Below, piece by piece: positions 10,901-27,937 of a DNA stretch of 44,882 nt. The notes under the pieces are model-generated. The model did not search any database. It worked only from the letters and a program-made list of their open reading frames with translations, and had not been told where the DNA came from. The stretch spans positions 1 to 44,882 of the forward strand of contig CAJNOQ010000625.1 in assembly GCA_905250885.1 (NCBI GenBank), given 5' to 3'. Source of the stretch: Didymodactylos carnosus. Its lineage: Eukaryota > Rotifera > Eurotatoria > Philodinida > Philodinidae. The number at the start of each line of letters is the position of its first letter. Positions within the stretch are counted from its first letter, which is position 1. Both the position numbers and the translations under genes were made by a program.

Positions 10901-13900
10901 ATTATTTTTATTTACTTTTTTTGGAATATTCTTGAACAACGTCATTTCTTCTAATATTAATATTTCAAATTATCCTGAACTGTGTAATGATAGTAGCAGT
11001 ATGTGAACATTTATTTCTGCTTACATTTAAAAGTTCTTCATCATATTGTGTGTACTCTTAAAAAAACAACACAGAAGGCTTTTGTGATGTACTACACAAA
11101 TGATCAACATATCATATTGCAAGAAATAAGCCGATACATGATCTGAGTAGGTTTGAAAATTAATTCAATACATACGATTGATAATATCTGTAGCAGTTTA
11201 TTTCTTTTATCAGTACAAATATTATTATTAGAATTCAATCAAAATAGTAGCGTTCTTAATCATATTATGAATACTTTTCTTTTTATACAATAGTTTACAT
11301 ATATCTTACTCGTATGACAACATGTTTCTATATTGTACTACTAGTCCATTGTTAGTTATTATTCGCTTGAAGAATAGTCTCGTTTAAAATTCTTAATTAG
11401 AAAATTTTTTTTCAATTTTACGACTGATCGGTGTGTTTAGTCGAAAACATGAGATAATTATGAATTTTCCATTAGATAATGGAAAATAAGCATTCGATTT
11501 TACATACAGTACGATGGATTTATTTGTTCTCGAGCTCTTTTCTTGAACTTGTTCAAAAACTTGAACGATAACAGTTCAGAATATTGATAGAAAATAATAG
11601 TGGTAGACATCCAACTGATTTATCGTTTGTGTGTAAAATCTTCGCCAATTCGCAAAATTGGCAGACAATTTTATTGAAATAAATAGCTTATATCAATTTT
11701 ATTGATTATTTACTCAATGAAATTTATTATATTGATCAAACACATGTAGCAAAAATTATGGATGTTTAATTGTTGAATGAGTTTATTTTTAGACCTTATT
11801 TAAATTATTGATTGTATCTCCTATGTCGGCGTATAAGAATCAGATATTTGTAATTTATTACAGTTTTATTTGATAGTGAATATACTCGATCAAGATTCTT
11901 GATCGAGTATAAAACGTCAAAGATTTTGCTAGAAACTCCAAACACTTTTTCAGAGAGAGGCCAACACCCCCTTCTCCTCTCTCCCCGATCGGGAACCCTG
12001 ATCAAGATGACGTTGAATAGTAAAAACATAACTAGTCAAGTTACCTTCTCGCGTCATACATCTTTAGGTGATTGTAAAAACGTTCTCTGCATTACTTTTA
12101 CTCTTAAATATTTTACATTTAGAAACTTCAATAAACAACTGTTAAAAAATGACGATAAAATACTTTCATTACATTCTGTAATGGCTGAATATTTTCAGAA
12201 AGGCTATTCGACTAAATATTTTTCTAGTTTACATACAGTAAGTATATCTTATCATTTATTAACATGCTCAGCATAATAAGAAAGTTGTACAATATTCAAA
12301 ATCGCCAATGTACACGTCTATTTATGTTTTCCATGTTCAATACAATTCGATCTTGAATCATCAATTTCAATTCATGTTTAGTTTTTAGTTCGATAATGAT
12401 TGATTGATCAAATAACATGATACATTAGAAAAAAGAAGCACGCTTTTGTCTTAAGCATGGGCACATCATGTGTGTTTTGTGTAAATTATCAAAATAGTGG
12501 ATTATATAACAAAACACAACACCGTCGTTCAGCAATCCAGTTCCTGTTAGTATCTTTTTTGAATGTTCTATATATGCAAATATGTTCAGCCGTTATAATA
12601 GGCCATTCTTATAAAACTCTAAAAATTTCTGTTTTTATTCAAATTGTTGTGAATTCACTGTGTACAAATCAGAGACGTATCTCGATCTTCAGAGCAGAAT
12701 GGGGATAAATAAATTTTTGACGAACATTTACACATTTTGTGTAGAAACCGGCAGCGATTTCTGATGTTTTTTATTTCTTGATGACAGAGTGCCAGTTTCA
12801 TATTTTGAAAAACCATTTTGCTGGAGGAAAAACAAAAAATCATAGAAGGCAGGATGCGGGTTACTCTCATCCGCTCAATTGCGATGTTCCGGTGTAAATT
12901 GAATGATTTTATAATTTTTTGCCTATTTTGCATGTTATGCAATAATAAAGATTTGACAATAGTTAGTTGTACTTGAAACTCTTTAACAAAACCGCAGAAC
13001 TAATTTCTATTGATGTCATTTGTTAGTCACTAATACAATGAAGTCAAAGTAAAAATTTTTCGTGAAGACAGTACGATCAATATTTACCTGGTGGGTGAAA
13101 GTGATTATATATTAAGATTTTCACCATTGAAAATGTTTGTAGTCTTATTTTTCTTATGTTCTTGAACATAGAAATAAAATCTGAAGAACGAGTAATGAGT
13201 CTTTTACATACGGAAATAGCCTTGAAGAACGAGGGTGTATAACAATAAATCGGAAACTCATTTACAAGTGTTAGCCACTGTCAGAGATGGTGAAAGGTTC
13301 CACCATTCAATGGCGCTGTTCATCAAAATTTCTTCTCGCCAAAACTTCTTTATTTTGACAAAATTTGATTGAAAACAATAGCATATGAAGAATGTATTAT
13401 ACCATCTTCGTCGAAAGATTTCTCGATTAAATTCCCTAGACTCATTTCACTTCGATCCTGTTTAATTACCAGTTTTCTGATCAACAGAGGCTGGTTGTGT
13501 ATCTTCAATAAAAGCAGACGACACGGGATAGCGCTAGCATAAGTAATCCATTTTACTTTAAGCATAGATACCGCTACATTATTGAGAATATTATACGCAT
13601 ATCTTGATTTGATCAAATCTATTTTTATTATTTCACTGTGCAGTGAAAATGAGTCATGAAACAGAAGAAACTTTCTTTCGAGCTCTCTGTTTATATACAC
13701 TCTTTCTTTTGTATTGATCATACCGCTAGATAACACTCGTCTGCAATTTGCTTGACCCTGGACTTTAGTCGCGCTGCATGTAGTGGTCGCTCATTGCGTG
13801 AGCAAATGCATGCTCATTGCTAGTAAATGCGGTCGTGCCTACCTTCCCTTAGCGCTCGCAGCATGCATTTAGTGAACGTGTACGAGTTTATATCAACAGA

Positions 13901-14890
13901 AAGGTTTCCTTTATCGTCGTTGCTTTTATCTGCTTTTGTAGAGTACTCAAAACGTTTTCTGAAGGCCTTGCAGAGATCCCCAAGTGTCGTTTACTATGAC
14001 CACTCATGATTTCGCACTTAGGTCGATTTAGAAATTGGTTGAAAACTCAGAAGTTTTCTGGAGAGATCTTAGTCATCCCTCAGGTATCATAGACGTTGAT
14101 CGTACCTCTTCGTGTTCGCAACATGGATTTAACGAGGTTGCTTGCATTTTCACATTGCCTGCAGCAACGCACATAGACCTTGAAGCTTACTGTCACTAAA
14201 AGATCTATGTATTATTTTCTGTTACAGAAAAGGCTCTCTTACAAAAGAGGTGCCAATATTTACGTCGCTTTACCTCAGAAATTCCTCTAGAACTAGCTCT
14301 GCTAAACTCACTATGCTCGATTACACATACATAAGGCACTTTCATTGTCTTAAGTTATATTATATGTTCTTGCTCAAAAGATATCGGTCACTAGCCCCAT
14401 CTTTAGAAAAGAAAATATGCTTAGGTTATTTTTATCTCAGAGTGTTGTTCATTTTATTTCATTCACTCTGATTGTTCTATCTCATATGCTCTCACATGTA
14501 CTGTAACAATTCTTGGCTTGTTCGAGAATGATCCATAAAATACCTATAACCATTTTTCCGTGTTTTCCTAGCAGGCAGACAGAAAACTCTTTTCGTAAGA
14601 CCCTAAACTAAAATCAAGGAAAGTTTGTGTTCACCAAAGAGGAAATCGTTTAAACCTGATCTCTTGCAGTCTTAATTCAAGAGTCAGCTCTTTAAAAGAG
14701 AATGACTTCGAACAACAAGAACGCAAATCGACTAGTTTAGGACCTATAGCTAAGACGAAGGATGTGTTGATGAAAGAGCGCTCCCCTTTAGTTTTAGAAA
14801 ATTCTCTGTTTTTTTTTTTGTAGTAAAGAATTTGTCTTGGAATACACATGACATTTTTTATTTAATTGAGATTCTAGAGTTTTGCTAATA
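7998..14890. other. Long gene-poor stretch between the IF gene and EFTUD2
   Basis: No open frame here shows family motifs, splice structure or coding-like composition. The longest candidates, at 11899-12276 (+) and 13350-13736 (-), have no recognisable product. Visible structure includes a TA-rich microsatellite near 8936-8965, short perfect palindromes at 11464-11487 and 11881-11911, and a GC-richer section at about 11950-12000 and 13740-14520 that may be decayed mobile-element sequence. The last 200 bp should contain the EFTUD2 promoter or 5' UTR; TTCTAG at about 14871-14876 could be a 3' splice site before the ATG. Confidence 0.5.
11881..11911. repeat. Perfect palindrome, 15-bp arms with 1-nt centre
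   Basis: The left arm TATACTCGATCAAGA and right arm TCTTGATCGAGTATA are exact reverse complements around a single T. It could be a hairpin, a protein-binding palindrome or the remnant of a mobile-element end. It lies in a region without genes. Confidence 0.8.
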
Positions 14891-19868
<4,978 letters not shown>

Positions 19869-20644
19869 GACATAGACTTTATATAGAATGCAATAGAATT
19901 TAAAAACGATGGTGGGTCGGTCAGATATTTTTTTATCTGTATATTTGTCTGACGTATATTGTTCAATTTAGGAAAATTTGTAATTTTAAAGAAAAAAAGT
20001 TGTTGAGTTTCACATTGAATACTTATTCTTCCTATACATTTTTTCATAAAGAAATGAATTATATTAAATATAAAAAAACATTAGTGCACATACATGGATC
20101 TTATACTATTGCTCAAAAACCGTTTGAAATCACTCAATATTTGAACTTTTTATGCCACTTATCAGATTTCATTATACAATTATTTTTCTAAAGAGTGATT
20201 TGAAAAAAAATAGTAAATTCCAAAAGATTGAAAAAGAAAAATGGGATTTGTGTGAAAAATCTAGATGAGAGTCGTTTTTGAAGTAAAATACTTACATCTG
20301 TTCATTTCATTCAGAGATACTATCCTATCAGATAAAAAATCAAATGATCAAAGAGGAATCGAAAATTAAATAAGGTAAATAATCGTAAAAATGGAGAGTT
20401 GCTAATTCTTATATAGTTATGACAAAAAATGATCAAAGTATCTTATGAAAAGTACATTCTGCATATGTATCCAATAATTATTCGCGTACATACAAATGTG
20501 TATATAACTTTCTGAAAGAACATACACAAATAAAATTAAAAAAGAAAATATATATATATATATATATAAAATATTGAAATGGAAAATACGGCAACAACAA
20601 GAAAGCCAATTGCAGTAACAAAAAGAAAAACATAAATGTATTGA
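19869..20644. other. Intergenic between convergent EFTUD2 and Rab, with a TA microsatellite
   Basis: The two genes converge here, so the stretch holds their 3' UTRs. An uninterrupted TA run of about 20 nt lies at 20549-20568. The small ORFs show no coding character. No other feature is seen. Confidence 0.6.
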
Positions 20645-21424
20645 TTAATTATCATTCGTCCTTGTTGAACAACATGTATTACCTACTAGTTGTCTATACG
20701 CTAATGTGCCAATATTTATTGACGATGTTCGTTCAGTTAAATCTGATTGTTCATTTAAATTTGATGATTCATTAGTTCGTCGATCGAGTAATTTTTCTGT
20801 TAAATAATAAAACATTTTATTTACATTTGGACTCGATTCACTTTTTGCACTAGTTTCAAAAAAATCTACATGATATTTATCGGCTAATGCTTTTCCTTCA
20901 TTTGATGTTATTAATAGACGATTTTGTAAATCAGATTTATTACCAACAAGAATGCGTATAACATCGTCTGGATAAGATACATTTTCATCAATATTTCTCA
21001 TCCATCTTGCTATATTTTGAAATGTTACTGCTTCTGTGCGATCATAAACTAGTAGAATAGCATCGGCATTTCGATAATACGAACGAGTGATATTATAGAA
21101 TTTTTCTTGACCAGCCTAAAAATAAAATGAAATAAATATAAAATTAAAAATAAATTTCTTTTAGAAAATGTACCGTATCCCATAGTTGTAATTTGATGGT
21201 TTTATCTCTAACACGAACAGTTTTTATTTTAAAATCAATGCCAATCGTAGGTGTGAATGTTTCAGCAAACATATTATCTAAATAAAAACATTCTACTTCT
21301 ATTTAATACTCAAAAATAGAGAATCAAACGTACCAGCAAATCGAAACATCAAACATGTTTTTCCAACACCCGAATCACCAATAAGTAAAATTTTAAATTG
21401 TGCATCAGGTTGTACGCGAGCCAT
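20645..21424 (-). CDS. Rab-family small GTPase (Rab8/10-like core)
   Basis: Exons 21424-21334, 21277-21174 and 21115-20645 join cleanly (666 nt, 221 aa) across introns of 56 and 58 nt. All G motifs are intact: P-loop GDSGVGKT (16-23), switch [11 protein letters not shown] with Thr41, WDTAGQE (63-69), GNKSD (123-127) and ETSAK (152-156). The IGIDFK and KLQLWDTAGQEKF segments resemble Rab8/10/13-type proteins, which act in membrane traffic. Subfamily assignment is uncertain because the hypervariable tail is divergent. The Cys-Cys pair expected to carry geranylgeranyl groups is at residues 213-214, followed by seven more residues (STRTNDN), whereas Rabs usually end within zero to three residues of it. 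The start ATG directly precedes the conserved N-terminus. Confidence 0.9.
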
Positions 21425-24400
21425 ATTTTATTTTGTCTAAAAAAATAACATACACATCTTAAACTTACAATTTTGTCTTCAAAAAAAAAAAATATATATA
21501 TATAATAACTCTTCTTTTTAAAATTTGTTAGCTAATCTTAACCAATATATCCATTCACATGTACACGCATTTTTTTGTTGTTTAGAGAGTGCAAAAAAAT
21601 TTTCTGGTAGAAATAGCATGAAATTCAATTTTCTATGCTTTTAAATGATTAATAAACTGAAATTTTAAAGGCTTTCAACCGTGAAAAAAACCTTTTTCTC
21701 ATTTATAAAGGGTACATATATCTGCCCCTCGTATTTACAGCCCTGCACATCTGTCATATTTCCTCTAGTTTTTTTCACATACATATCGTTTTATCTATAC
21801 GAATGAGAATTTAATAGTACTTGGTTGAAATCAAAGATAATTATTTGAATAGAAATAACTAGACAGATATACAATGATTAAAATAAAAAAACAACAACAA
21901 TGTAAAACAAGTAGAAAATGTTTTTTTTTTTCTTCTTTCTTTATCATTTTTTACGTGATTGGAGAATGTACACAAGAAAAAAACAAAAATTAACATTAAT
22001 ACGACTTATATACATGAAATGCAAGTTTTAAATACTTTTCTACTGTCTTCCGTTATATAGCTAAGCTAATGGGAGAGCAACTCAAGTTGGATTTTAAAAA
22101 TTCCTACCGTTAAGCTCTTTAGATATTCTAAAATTACATTTATTTAACGAAATGTATTCACATTTTTGCTACTGAAAAACGTCTATTATTAAGTTTATCA
22201 ATAGCAAGACAACAACTCTTATATATAACATTAAACAATTTTATAATCTCAGATTGCAATAATACATTAAGGGTTGGATACTTACCTACGTAGTTCAAGG
22301 CAATGAGACTAAGTCAAATAAATTTAGTTTGTCTTTCTATCAAGTAAACATTTTCTCTTTATATTTATATAATACACATCACTTTGACATGTATATATAT
22401 ATATATTTCCCGTATTACTACAGTAAAGAAAAAGAACAATGAAAAACGAGTATAACATGCATAGGAAATCGTTAAAATTATACGCATTGCTCAAGGTTCA
22501 AAAAAGAAAAAAAGAAAAAACGAAATAGAAAAAAACATTGATTTCTATTTTTAATTATATACATATTCCATTGTGAGAACTTACTAAACACACGAAAGAG
22601 GAAAATGAATATAGATGATGTATGTTTTATTTTGGCCTCATAAGGTAGAGATAACAAAACTAGAGATAAATCACATGTACTTATTGAACATGAACATGTG
22701 ATAAAAGAAGAATAAGTAATCTTTATATCTGTTATATGAAGCACCATTGATTCAGTACTTATCAACTAGATAAATATTTGTAAAATAAAATGATATTTCT
22801 GTTTTCAGATGAAATAGAGTTAGTCTTAGCACAATTTGACTATACATGTCTTGAATAAATGAACAAAAATCTTTATCCATTTTCAAACACAATTCTATTT
22901 TTTATTACACAATTTTCTCCGATTCTAGAGAAAGTTGTTTGATTTACTAAAAGCGTTATAAAATTTTGGAATATATCCTAGTAAATATATTTTTGTCCAA
23001 AGTTCATAAGTTTCTAGAAATGCTTGGGGAAATAATGCCCAAAGTATCTGGAGTTTTTTTTGCAAGATAAAAATATACTTATCAAATAGTTTAACAAACA
23101 CAGGTACTTTATAAGTACTTGGCGAAATGTATGTAAGTATCCAAAGTTCTTTCAAATACTTGGTATGTCATAAATCTAGAAATGCTTGACAAGTGATTAA
23201 TCAAGTTTTATTTTTGTAAAAGTTATAAGAAACTAAGTACTTAGTCTGAAGTATATTCACTAGAGATTACATCGTTCGTCACGTTATTTACAGAAAAATA
23301 TTTTGGTTCTTTGGTCCAATTGTCGAATATTTTTTCTTGCCAAGACTTTCGCAAACTTAAATTTATACTAATATTAGAATCTATCTGGAAACGATCAATC
23401 TTTTGATATCATGTCAAGAAAAAGAAAAATGAGTTCTACTTTTTGTCTCATTTAAAGTTGAACCTTAATTACAACAACAATAAATTACTCTTGCGTAGTA
23501 ATGAATATTTCCAACGTTCATTATAGATGCACTTTTAATAAAAGTCAAAAGAATAATTGAACTAATCTCTTACAATTATGAACAAAATAATTCTATACCT
23601 GCACAATTTATTTTCAATGTATATACAGTACCATATGCAAAAAAAAAAAAAGAACGAAGAATTGACAATTCTGTATGTGAAAAAAACACGTAGAAAAGAT
23701 AACATAGTTTCAGATTTATGGACATAAAATTATTAGAACTCGATGGGCGGAAGAAAATGTAGAGAGATTTTTTTTTTTTTCATAGACGGCACCATCATTT
23801 CACATCCTTTATCCAGCGAAGATGAGTCAGAAAAAGAAGAGCAAAGAAAAAAAATCGAACGATAAGAAAAAAAAAAATTAAATACAACGGCTGCATACTG
23901 ACAACTGAATGATTGAGATAAACTTACAACTCCGTTCTTTTATAGCTGGACTTCAATGGTACTTCAATACTAAGAGCCGAATGTTTCGGAAAAGTTTTAA
24001 TTCAAAAGATTTAAGACAAAAATTAGTTCCATAAAATTTGTTAATTCTACTTTTCTCCCCTCAATTTACAAGTATTTTTGTGTATAACACATTTAACAAA
24101 TATTAAATGGAAATTGAAGAAGACAAATGTACATAATTAAAATCAAATCAATATGAGACATTTGAAACATTATCTTATTTCTTTTCTTTTAAGACAAAAA
24201 CAAAAAAGAAATATTTTGGGCCGACTCTTACTCTAAATTCTGCAATAGTTCTTTTTCCATTATTTCAACATAGTTACTTCTCATGGAGATAATTGAACAC
24301 AGCAACTGTGTATCAGCTATAAATGCACATGACCGTAAAAGGGTAGATATCTAAATGATATAGTAAAAAGCAAAAAAAAAAACAATATTTCGGTATCGAT

Positions 24401-24483
24401 AAATAATTTTTTCTGTTGTCTGATTTTCTATCTTCGTTAAAAAAACAATAATTAAAACAAACTTTTATTCTAAGAAAGAGAAC
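21425..24483. other. Intergenic, no gene seen; contains a dispersed repeat
   Basis: This stretch contains the divergent upstream regions of the Rab gene (-) and the orphan ORF (+). It is AT-rich with A/T runs (for example 21481-21505, 23638-23652, 23769-23780) and a short TA repeat near 22391-22407. The segment at about 22925-23270 is a degenerate repeat rich in AAGTACTT-like words, listed separately. I found no splice-supported exons. Confidence 0.5.
22925..23270. repeat. Degenerate repeat rich in AAGTACTT words, copy 1
   Basis: The segment repeats words such as GTACTTTATAAGTACTTGG, CAAATACTTGG, CTAAGTACTTAG and the pair TCTAGAAATGCTTG (two occurrences). Its right end, TAAGTACTTAG...ATTCACTAGAG, resembles the right end of the block at 28440-28800 (TAAGTACCTGA...ATTCACTAGGG). 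This suggests two copies of one old dispersed element. Boundaries are approximate. Confidence 0.45.
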
Positions 24484-25893
24484 ATGTGGAACAGATCACG
24501 AGCTTGTAGTATGTCGAGAATATTAACGCCTGTAACTGAACAAATCAGTTCTCAACCACGTTATGGTAGTTCACATAGATTAGAATCGACAAAAAATTCG
24601 ATTTCATCAATATCTCCAGCATTCGAACATCGACAGCTCTTTGACGATAAGCAATTGTCTTCGAGTACTTATATCAAACCGATTCTTTCGGAAAATGATG
24701 ATGACAATGATTCCAGTACTATGTTAGCAGAAACACCTTTTTTCTATACTTTTAATAATTCTGTTACTAATAATAATGAAAGATTAATTCGACACTATGA
24801 TAACGATGAAAAAGAAATCAAAAATACTCTACAAATGCACAGTGATATGAACAACAATGATGAGTCAATAGTTGAAGATAACTGTCGAACACTATTGAAC
24901 AGTTTGAAAGAAAAATGTGGTCTTAATAAGCTAAGACAATTATGTAGCGTCTTAAAGTCAATTGATGAAGATTATCATAGATTGAGACATAGTCAGAAAT
25001 CAATGCATACCCGACCATCACTCGATATTGAAAATAGTAGTCGAATAGATGGAAAATTCAACGGTTATTCAGATAAGATTGAAATAGAAAAAATAAAAAA
25101 TCACACAACCACATCAACACGATCTGATCATTCAGAATCTGAATCATCTCACACAAAAGCGTTTTCTCATGAAGATGGCAGACATTATCCCCATTGTCAT
25201 CACCATACACCGAAATCACATGATTCTTCAGAAAAACGAGGATTCAATCAATACAGTAAATATCGTCCTTGTACAAAACCGAATACATCATTTTGGATGC
25301 ATCATCGAAGACCAAAACCATCTATTCTGCCAGACTATCACCATCATCAATCTCACGGACAACATACTACAAAAGCTTCGGTAAGACAGTCTTCTCCCAC
25401 TACTCTTTCTCCATCACCGAACCAATCGACAACTCTTTTGACTAAATCGATTCCAACTGGCACACCCACGAGCACTCAGCGTCGTTCAAATGAAAAAGAA
25501 ATTCTTTCTCGTCAAAATCAAATATTAAATACGGATATTCATTCAATGCAATCATCATCGAGTAGTAATAGTGCAATTAACATCAGTATTAAACCTGGTG
25601 CTATGGAGCGACCAAATTCTTCTCCAACATCATCTGGACATGAAAAAGATAAAATAATACGATCGACATTTGATGCTCGAATTATGGTACCAGATAATAT
25701 GAAAACACAAACTATCACAAAAGACAGAAATAGTGAAGAAAAGCAGACAATCGACTTTAATGTTTCAGGTCAAGTACACATTTATTGGATACCACACGGT
25801 TTGATTAATATCGAAGAACATTTGAGAAAATGGACAACATTGCTACAAAATTTAACAGCGAAATTCGTGCGAGAAATTGAACATGATCTGTAA
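24484..25893 (+). CDS. Orphan Ser/His-rich protein, 469 aa, single exon
   Basis: An uninterrupted 469-codon frame in AT-rich DNA, far longer than chance, with biased use of A/T third positions like its neighbours. I do not recognise the family. The N-terminal 120 residues are Ser/Asn/Asp-rich; a short segment around residues 138-165 (NSLKEKCGLNKLRQL and following) looks helical. A Ser/Thr/His-rich low-complexity middle includes HYPHCHHH and DYHHHQSHGQH clusters that could bind metal. The C-terminal ~45 residues (VSGQVHIYWIPHGLINIEEH and on) look folded, with an amphipathic helix at the end. No signal peptide or membrane segment is apparent. The ATG at 24484 is the first in frame. An AATAAA at about 25935 could serve as the polyadenylation signal. 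A lineage-specific disordered regulatory protein is the most that can be said. Confidence 0.6.
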   Translation: MWNRSRACSMSRILTPVTEQISSQPRYGSSHRLESTKNSISSISPAFEHRQLFDDKQLSSSTYIKPILSENDDDNDSSTMLAETPFFYTFNNSVTNNNERLIRHYDNDEKEIKNTLQMHSDMNNNDESIVEDNCRTLLNSLKEKCGLNKLRQLCSVLKSIDEDYHRLRHSQKSMHTRPSLDIENSSRIDGKFNGYSDKIEIEKIKNHTTTSTRSDHSESESSHTKAFSHEDGRHYPHCHHHTPKSHDSSEKRGFNQYSKYRPCTKPNTSFWMHHRRPKPSILPDYHHHQSHGQHTTKASVRQSSPTTLSPSPNQSTTLLTKSIPTGTPTSTQRRSNEKEILSRQNQILNTDIHSMQSSSSSNSAINISIKPGAMERPNSSPTSSGHEKDKIIRSTFDARIMVPDNMKTQTITKDRNSEEKQTIDFNVSGQVHIYWIPHGLINIEEHLRKWTTLLQNLTAKFVREIEHDL

Positions 25894-26270
25894 AAATAAG
25901 AATGTACGATACACAGGCATTAATCATGACTTAAAATAAATTAATAAAAATAAAGTTATACTAAAAAGAACTAATTAATCTGATCAGATGTGCTCTAAAT
26001 TAGCTCTACCCTCTTTCAAAGTTGGTGAAATGCTGTCATTTCTCTTGGACTTCTATGCAGTTGAAGAACAAAACACTTTCACAGCGAACATCTTGTTATT
26101 TGATCGCATAACGACATGTACAGGGAGAAACATAGTATTTTATTATAAAAATAAACAAAAAAGTGTTAAACAATAAAAACACACACAAAAATCTGCTCCG
26201 TTTCGTCCAAAAATCAAGATACTGTAGAAGAGAAACAGAAACGAGATTGATAACTATTATACTAAACTGA
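25894..26270. other. Intergenic between convergent orphan gene and DNAJC19
   Basis: The stretch holds the 3' UTRs of the converging genes. AATAAA-type hexamers occur at about 25935 and 25943 on the plus strand. No additional coding signal is seen. Confidence 0.55.
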
Positions 26271-26903
26271 CTATTTTGTATTGTCCAACATATCTTTTGC
26301 CTCATTAATTTTGGCAGCAATGTACGGACTTCCACCTACAATAGCGAATTTAATTCAGATTAAATCTATAATGTCATAAATTTAGGTAGGATTACCTCGA
26401 TCTGGATGATTTAACACTATCAGTCTTTTGTAAGCATCACGTACTCTTGATTTGTTTGCGGTGGGACTATTTAATCAAACATATATACGTGCACAATAAA
26501 AATAAACTAACACCAGGGTGTTTTTTCTCACCTCACTCCAAGAATCAAAGCCGCTTCGCGTCGATTCATTTTAGGATCAAAACCACCTTTATAATACTTC
26601 GACTAAGAAGAAATGGAAAATGATTTAGTTATTTATAAATCGACGAATTAACACTTACCGCAATTCCATCAGCTATAATACCACTCGTTTTTGTTAAATT
26701 CTCTCCGATGACTTTGCCATGCCTTGCAATGTAACGTCCTTAAAGAAAAAAACCAATAATTTGAAAACAAATAGAGAAAAAAACAACAAACACCTGTAAA
26801 ACCAATCACAGCTAGACCTATTCCAATTACGACTGCGGTGCTCTAAAAAATACAAAAGTAACTACTTTTTCTAAATAATGACTAAACTGTATTAACACAC
26901 CAT
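26271..26903 (-). CDS. DNAJC19: DNAJC19/TIM14 (Pam18), mitochondrial import motor J-protein
   Basis: Six exons on the minus strand: 26903-26901, 26842-26794, 26738-26659, 26602-26532, 26466-26396 and 26335-26271 (339 nt, 112 aa; the human protein is 116 aa). The first coding exon holds only the ATG. The next gives a hydrophobic segment [19 protein letters not shown], the single inner-membrane helix. A linker and [20 protein letters not shown] lead into the J-domain, with the catalytic HPD motif in [22 protein letters not shown]14 stimulates mtHsp70 at the TIM23 channel to pull proteins into the matrix. All junctions preserve frame and the family signature is complete. PSENEN lies 460 nt upstream on the same strand. 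Confidence 0.95.
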
Positions 26904-27363
26904 GTTTTATCAAAAACAATAATATTCATCAAAAAAATCTAAAATGAAAGAATTAAACAGTTTGAAGGCACTTACAACAGAATGTAAGACCTGATAAACA
27001 TGCATTAAACTTCCGAACATACAGAGGCTAAAATTAGTGATCGCGTATTCTAATTAATGTATTGATTGTTAAAAGCAGACGAAATACGTTGCCACTAAAG
27101 TAAGAACAAAAAACACTTCTTTCATGATAAACTTAAAGAAACGCGTGTAGACATTTGAAATGAAATCAAAAGGTCGAAACATGTAATATGAAATGAACAA
27201 GAAAATAGTAAAAAACAAATAAACATCATTTTTGATCTGATCATTATAAATCATTTTTAACGAGAAGAATACGTCATAGAAACACAAAATTTACATATAT
27301 TAAACATCGAAAATGAAAATCGTACAAAACGAAACGAAGAGAATAGATATACAAGTATTATAT
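26904..27363. other. Gap between PSENEN and DNAJC19
   Basis: This is the 3' UTR of PSENEN and the upstream region of DNAJC19, both on the minus strand. A minus-strand T-rich tract ending in TTTTAG (about 26939-26944) lies roughly 35 nt before the DNAJC19 ATG and could be a 3' splice acceptor for a leader. No coding feature is seen. Confidence 0.45.
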
Positions 27364-27937
27364 TTAATAAAAGCCCCTAGGTGCAACAAATGTGAGCTGG
27401 TCTCCAATTGCGCCCATGCTTGTACGATAAACTTGAAAAATAATATTCCAAATAACGATTATAACCACCCAAACGACGGCTCCAATTGCACTTCGTATTA
27501 CATCTACAAAAAAATTTATTATTATGACAATAGAATGGTCAGAATTATTCTATATCTTTCTTTAGTAGAACAACAAAGTGAAATGTTACAATATATGTAC
27601 ATGTCTACATGATGCAATGTGTGACTAGTAACTATATTAACACTTGCACTATATTGAAAAATGAAGCCATAGTTAATTAGACTAAAAATCTTTTTTGTTG
27701 TCTTACATTTGCGAATCTGAGGTTGTTGAGCGTAGGGTTCAGCTCGAAATGCTTCCTTGTAAAACCATATAGCATTAATTAGCCAAAGCAACGGCAACAA
27801 AGCAAATCCACCTAAAATGAAAATAAATACGAGTTACAGGTTAACTGCCGTTTATCTTCTCAAAAAAGCATACCTAAATAATACTTTCGGCATATGTTCA
27901 ATTTTTCTTCACTAGACTTTTTTGATAGAGCAACCAT
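27364..27937 (-). CDS. PSENEN: PSENEN/PEN-2, gamma-secretase subunit
   Basis: Three minus-strand exons, 27937-27874, 27811-27707 and 27503-27364, join in frame to 309 nt (102 aa; the human protein is 101 aa). The N-terminal part contains [20 protein letters not shown] then [17 protein letters not shown], the family hallmark. The second hydrophobic span ([18 protein letters not shown]) is followed by [23 protein letters not shown]-2 is the small membrane subunit needed for presenilin endoproteolysis and stability of the gamma-secretase complex, which cleaves Notch and other type I membrane proteins. The start ATG is the first in frame and gives the expected cytosolic N-terminus. Confidence 0.95.

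Noticed and set aside
11899-12276. Plus-strand 125-aa ORF with a GC-richer start
   Set aside because: No recognisable motif, no splice support, and it begins inside a palindrome; treated as chance or decayed repeat.
13350-13736. Minus-strand 128-aa ORF
   Set aside because: No family signature and no neighbouring exons. It may be a remnant, but there is not enough to call a gene.
24484-27937. Functional link between orphan ORF, DNAJC19 and PSENEN
   Set aside because: The strands differ and the functions are unrelated; adjacency alone does not support a system.
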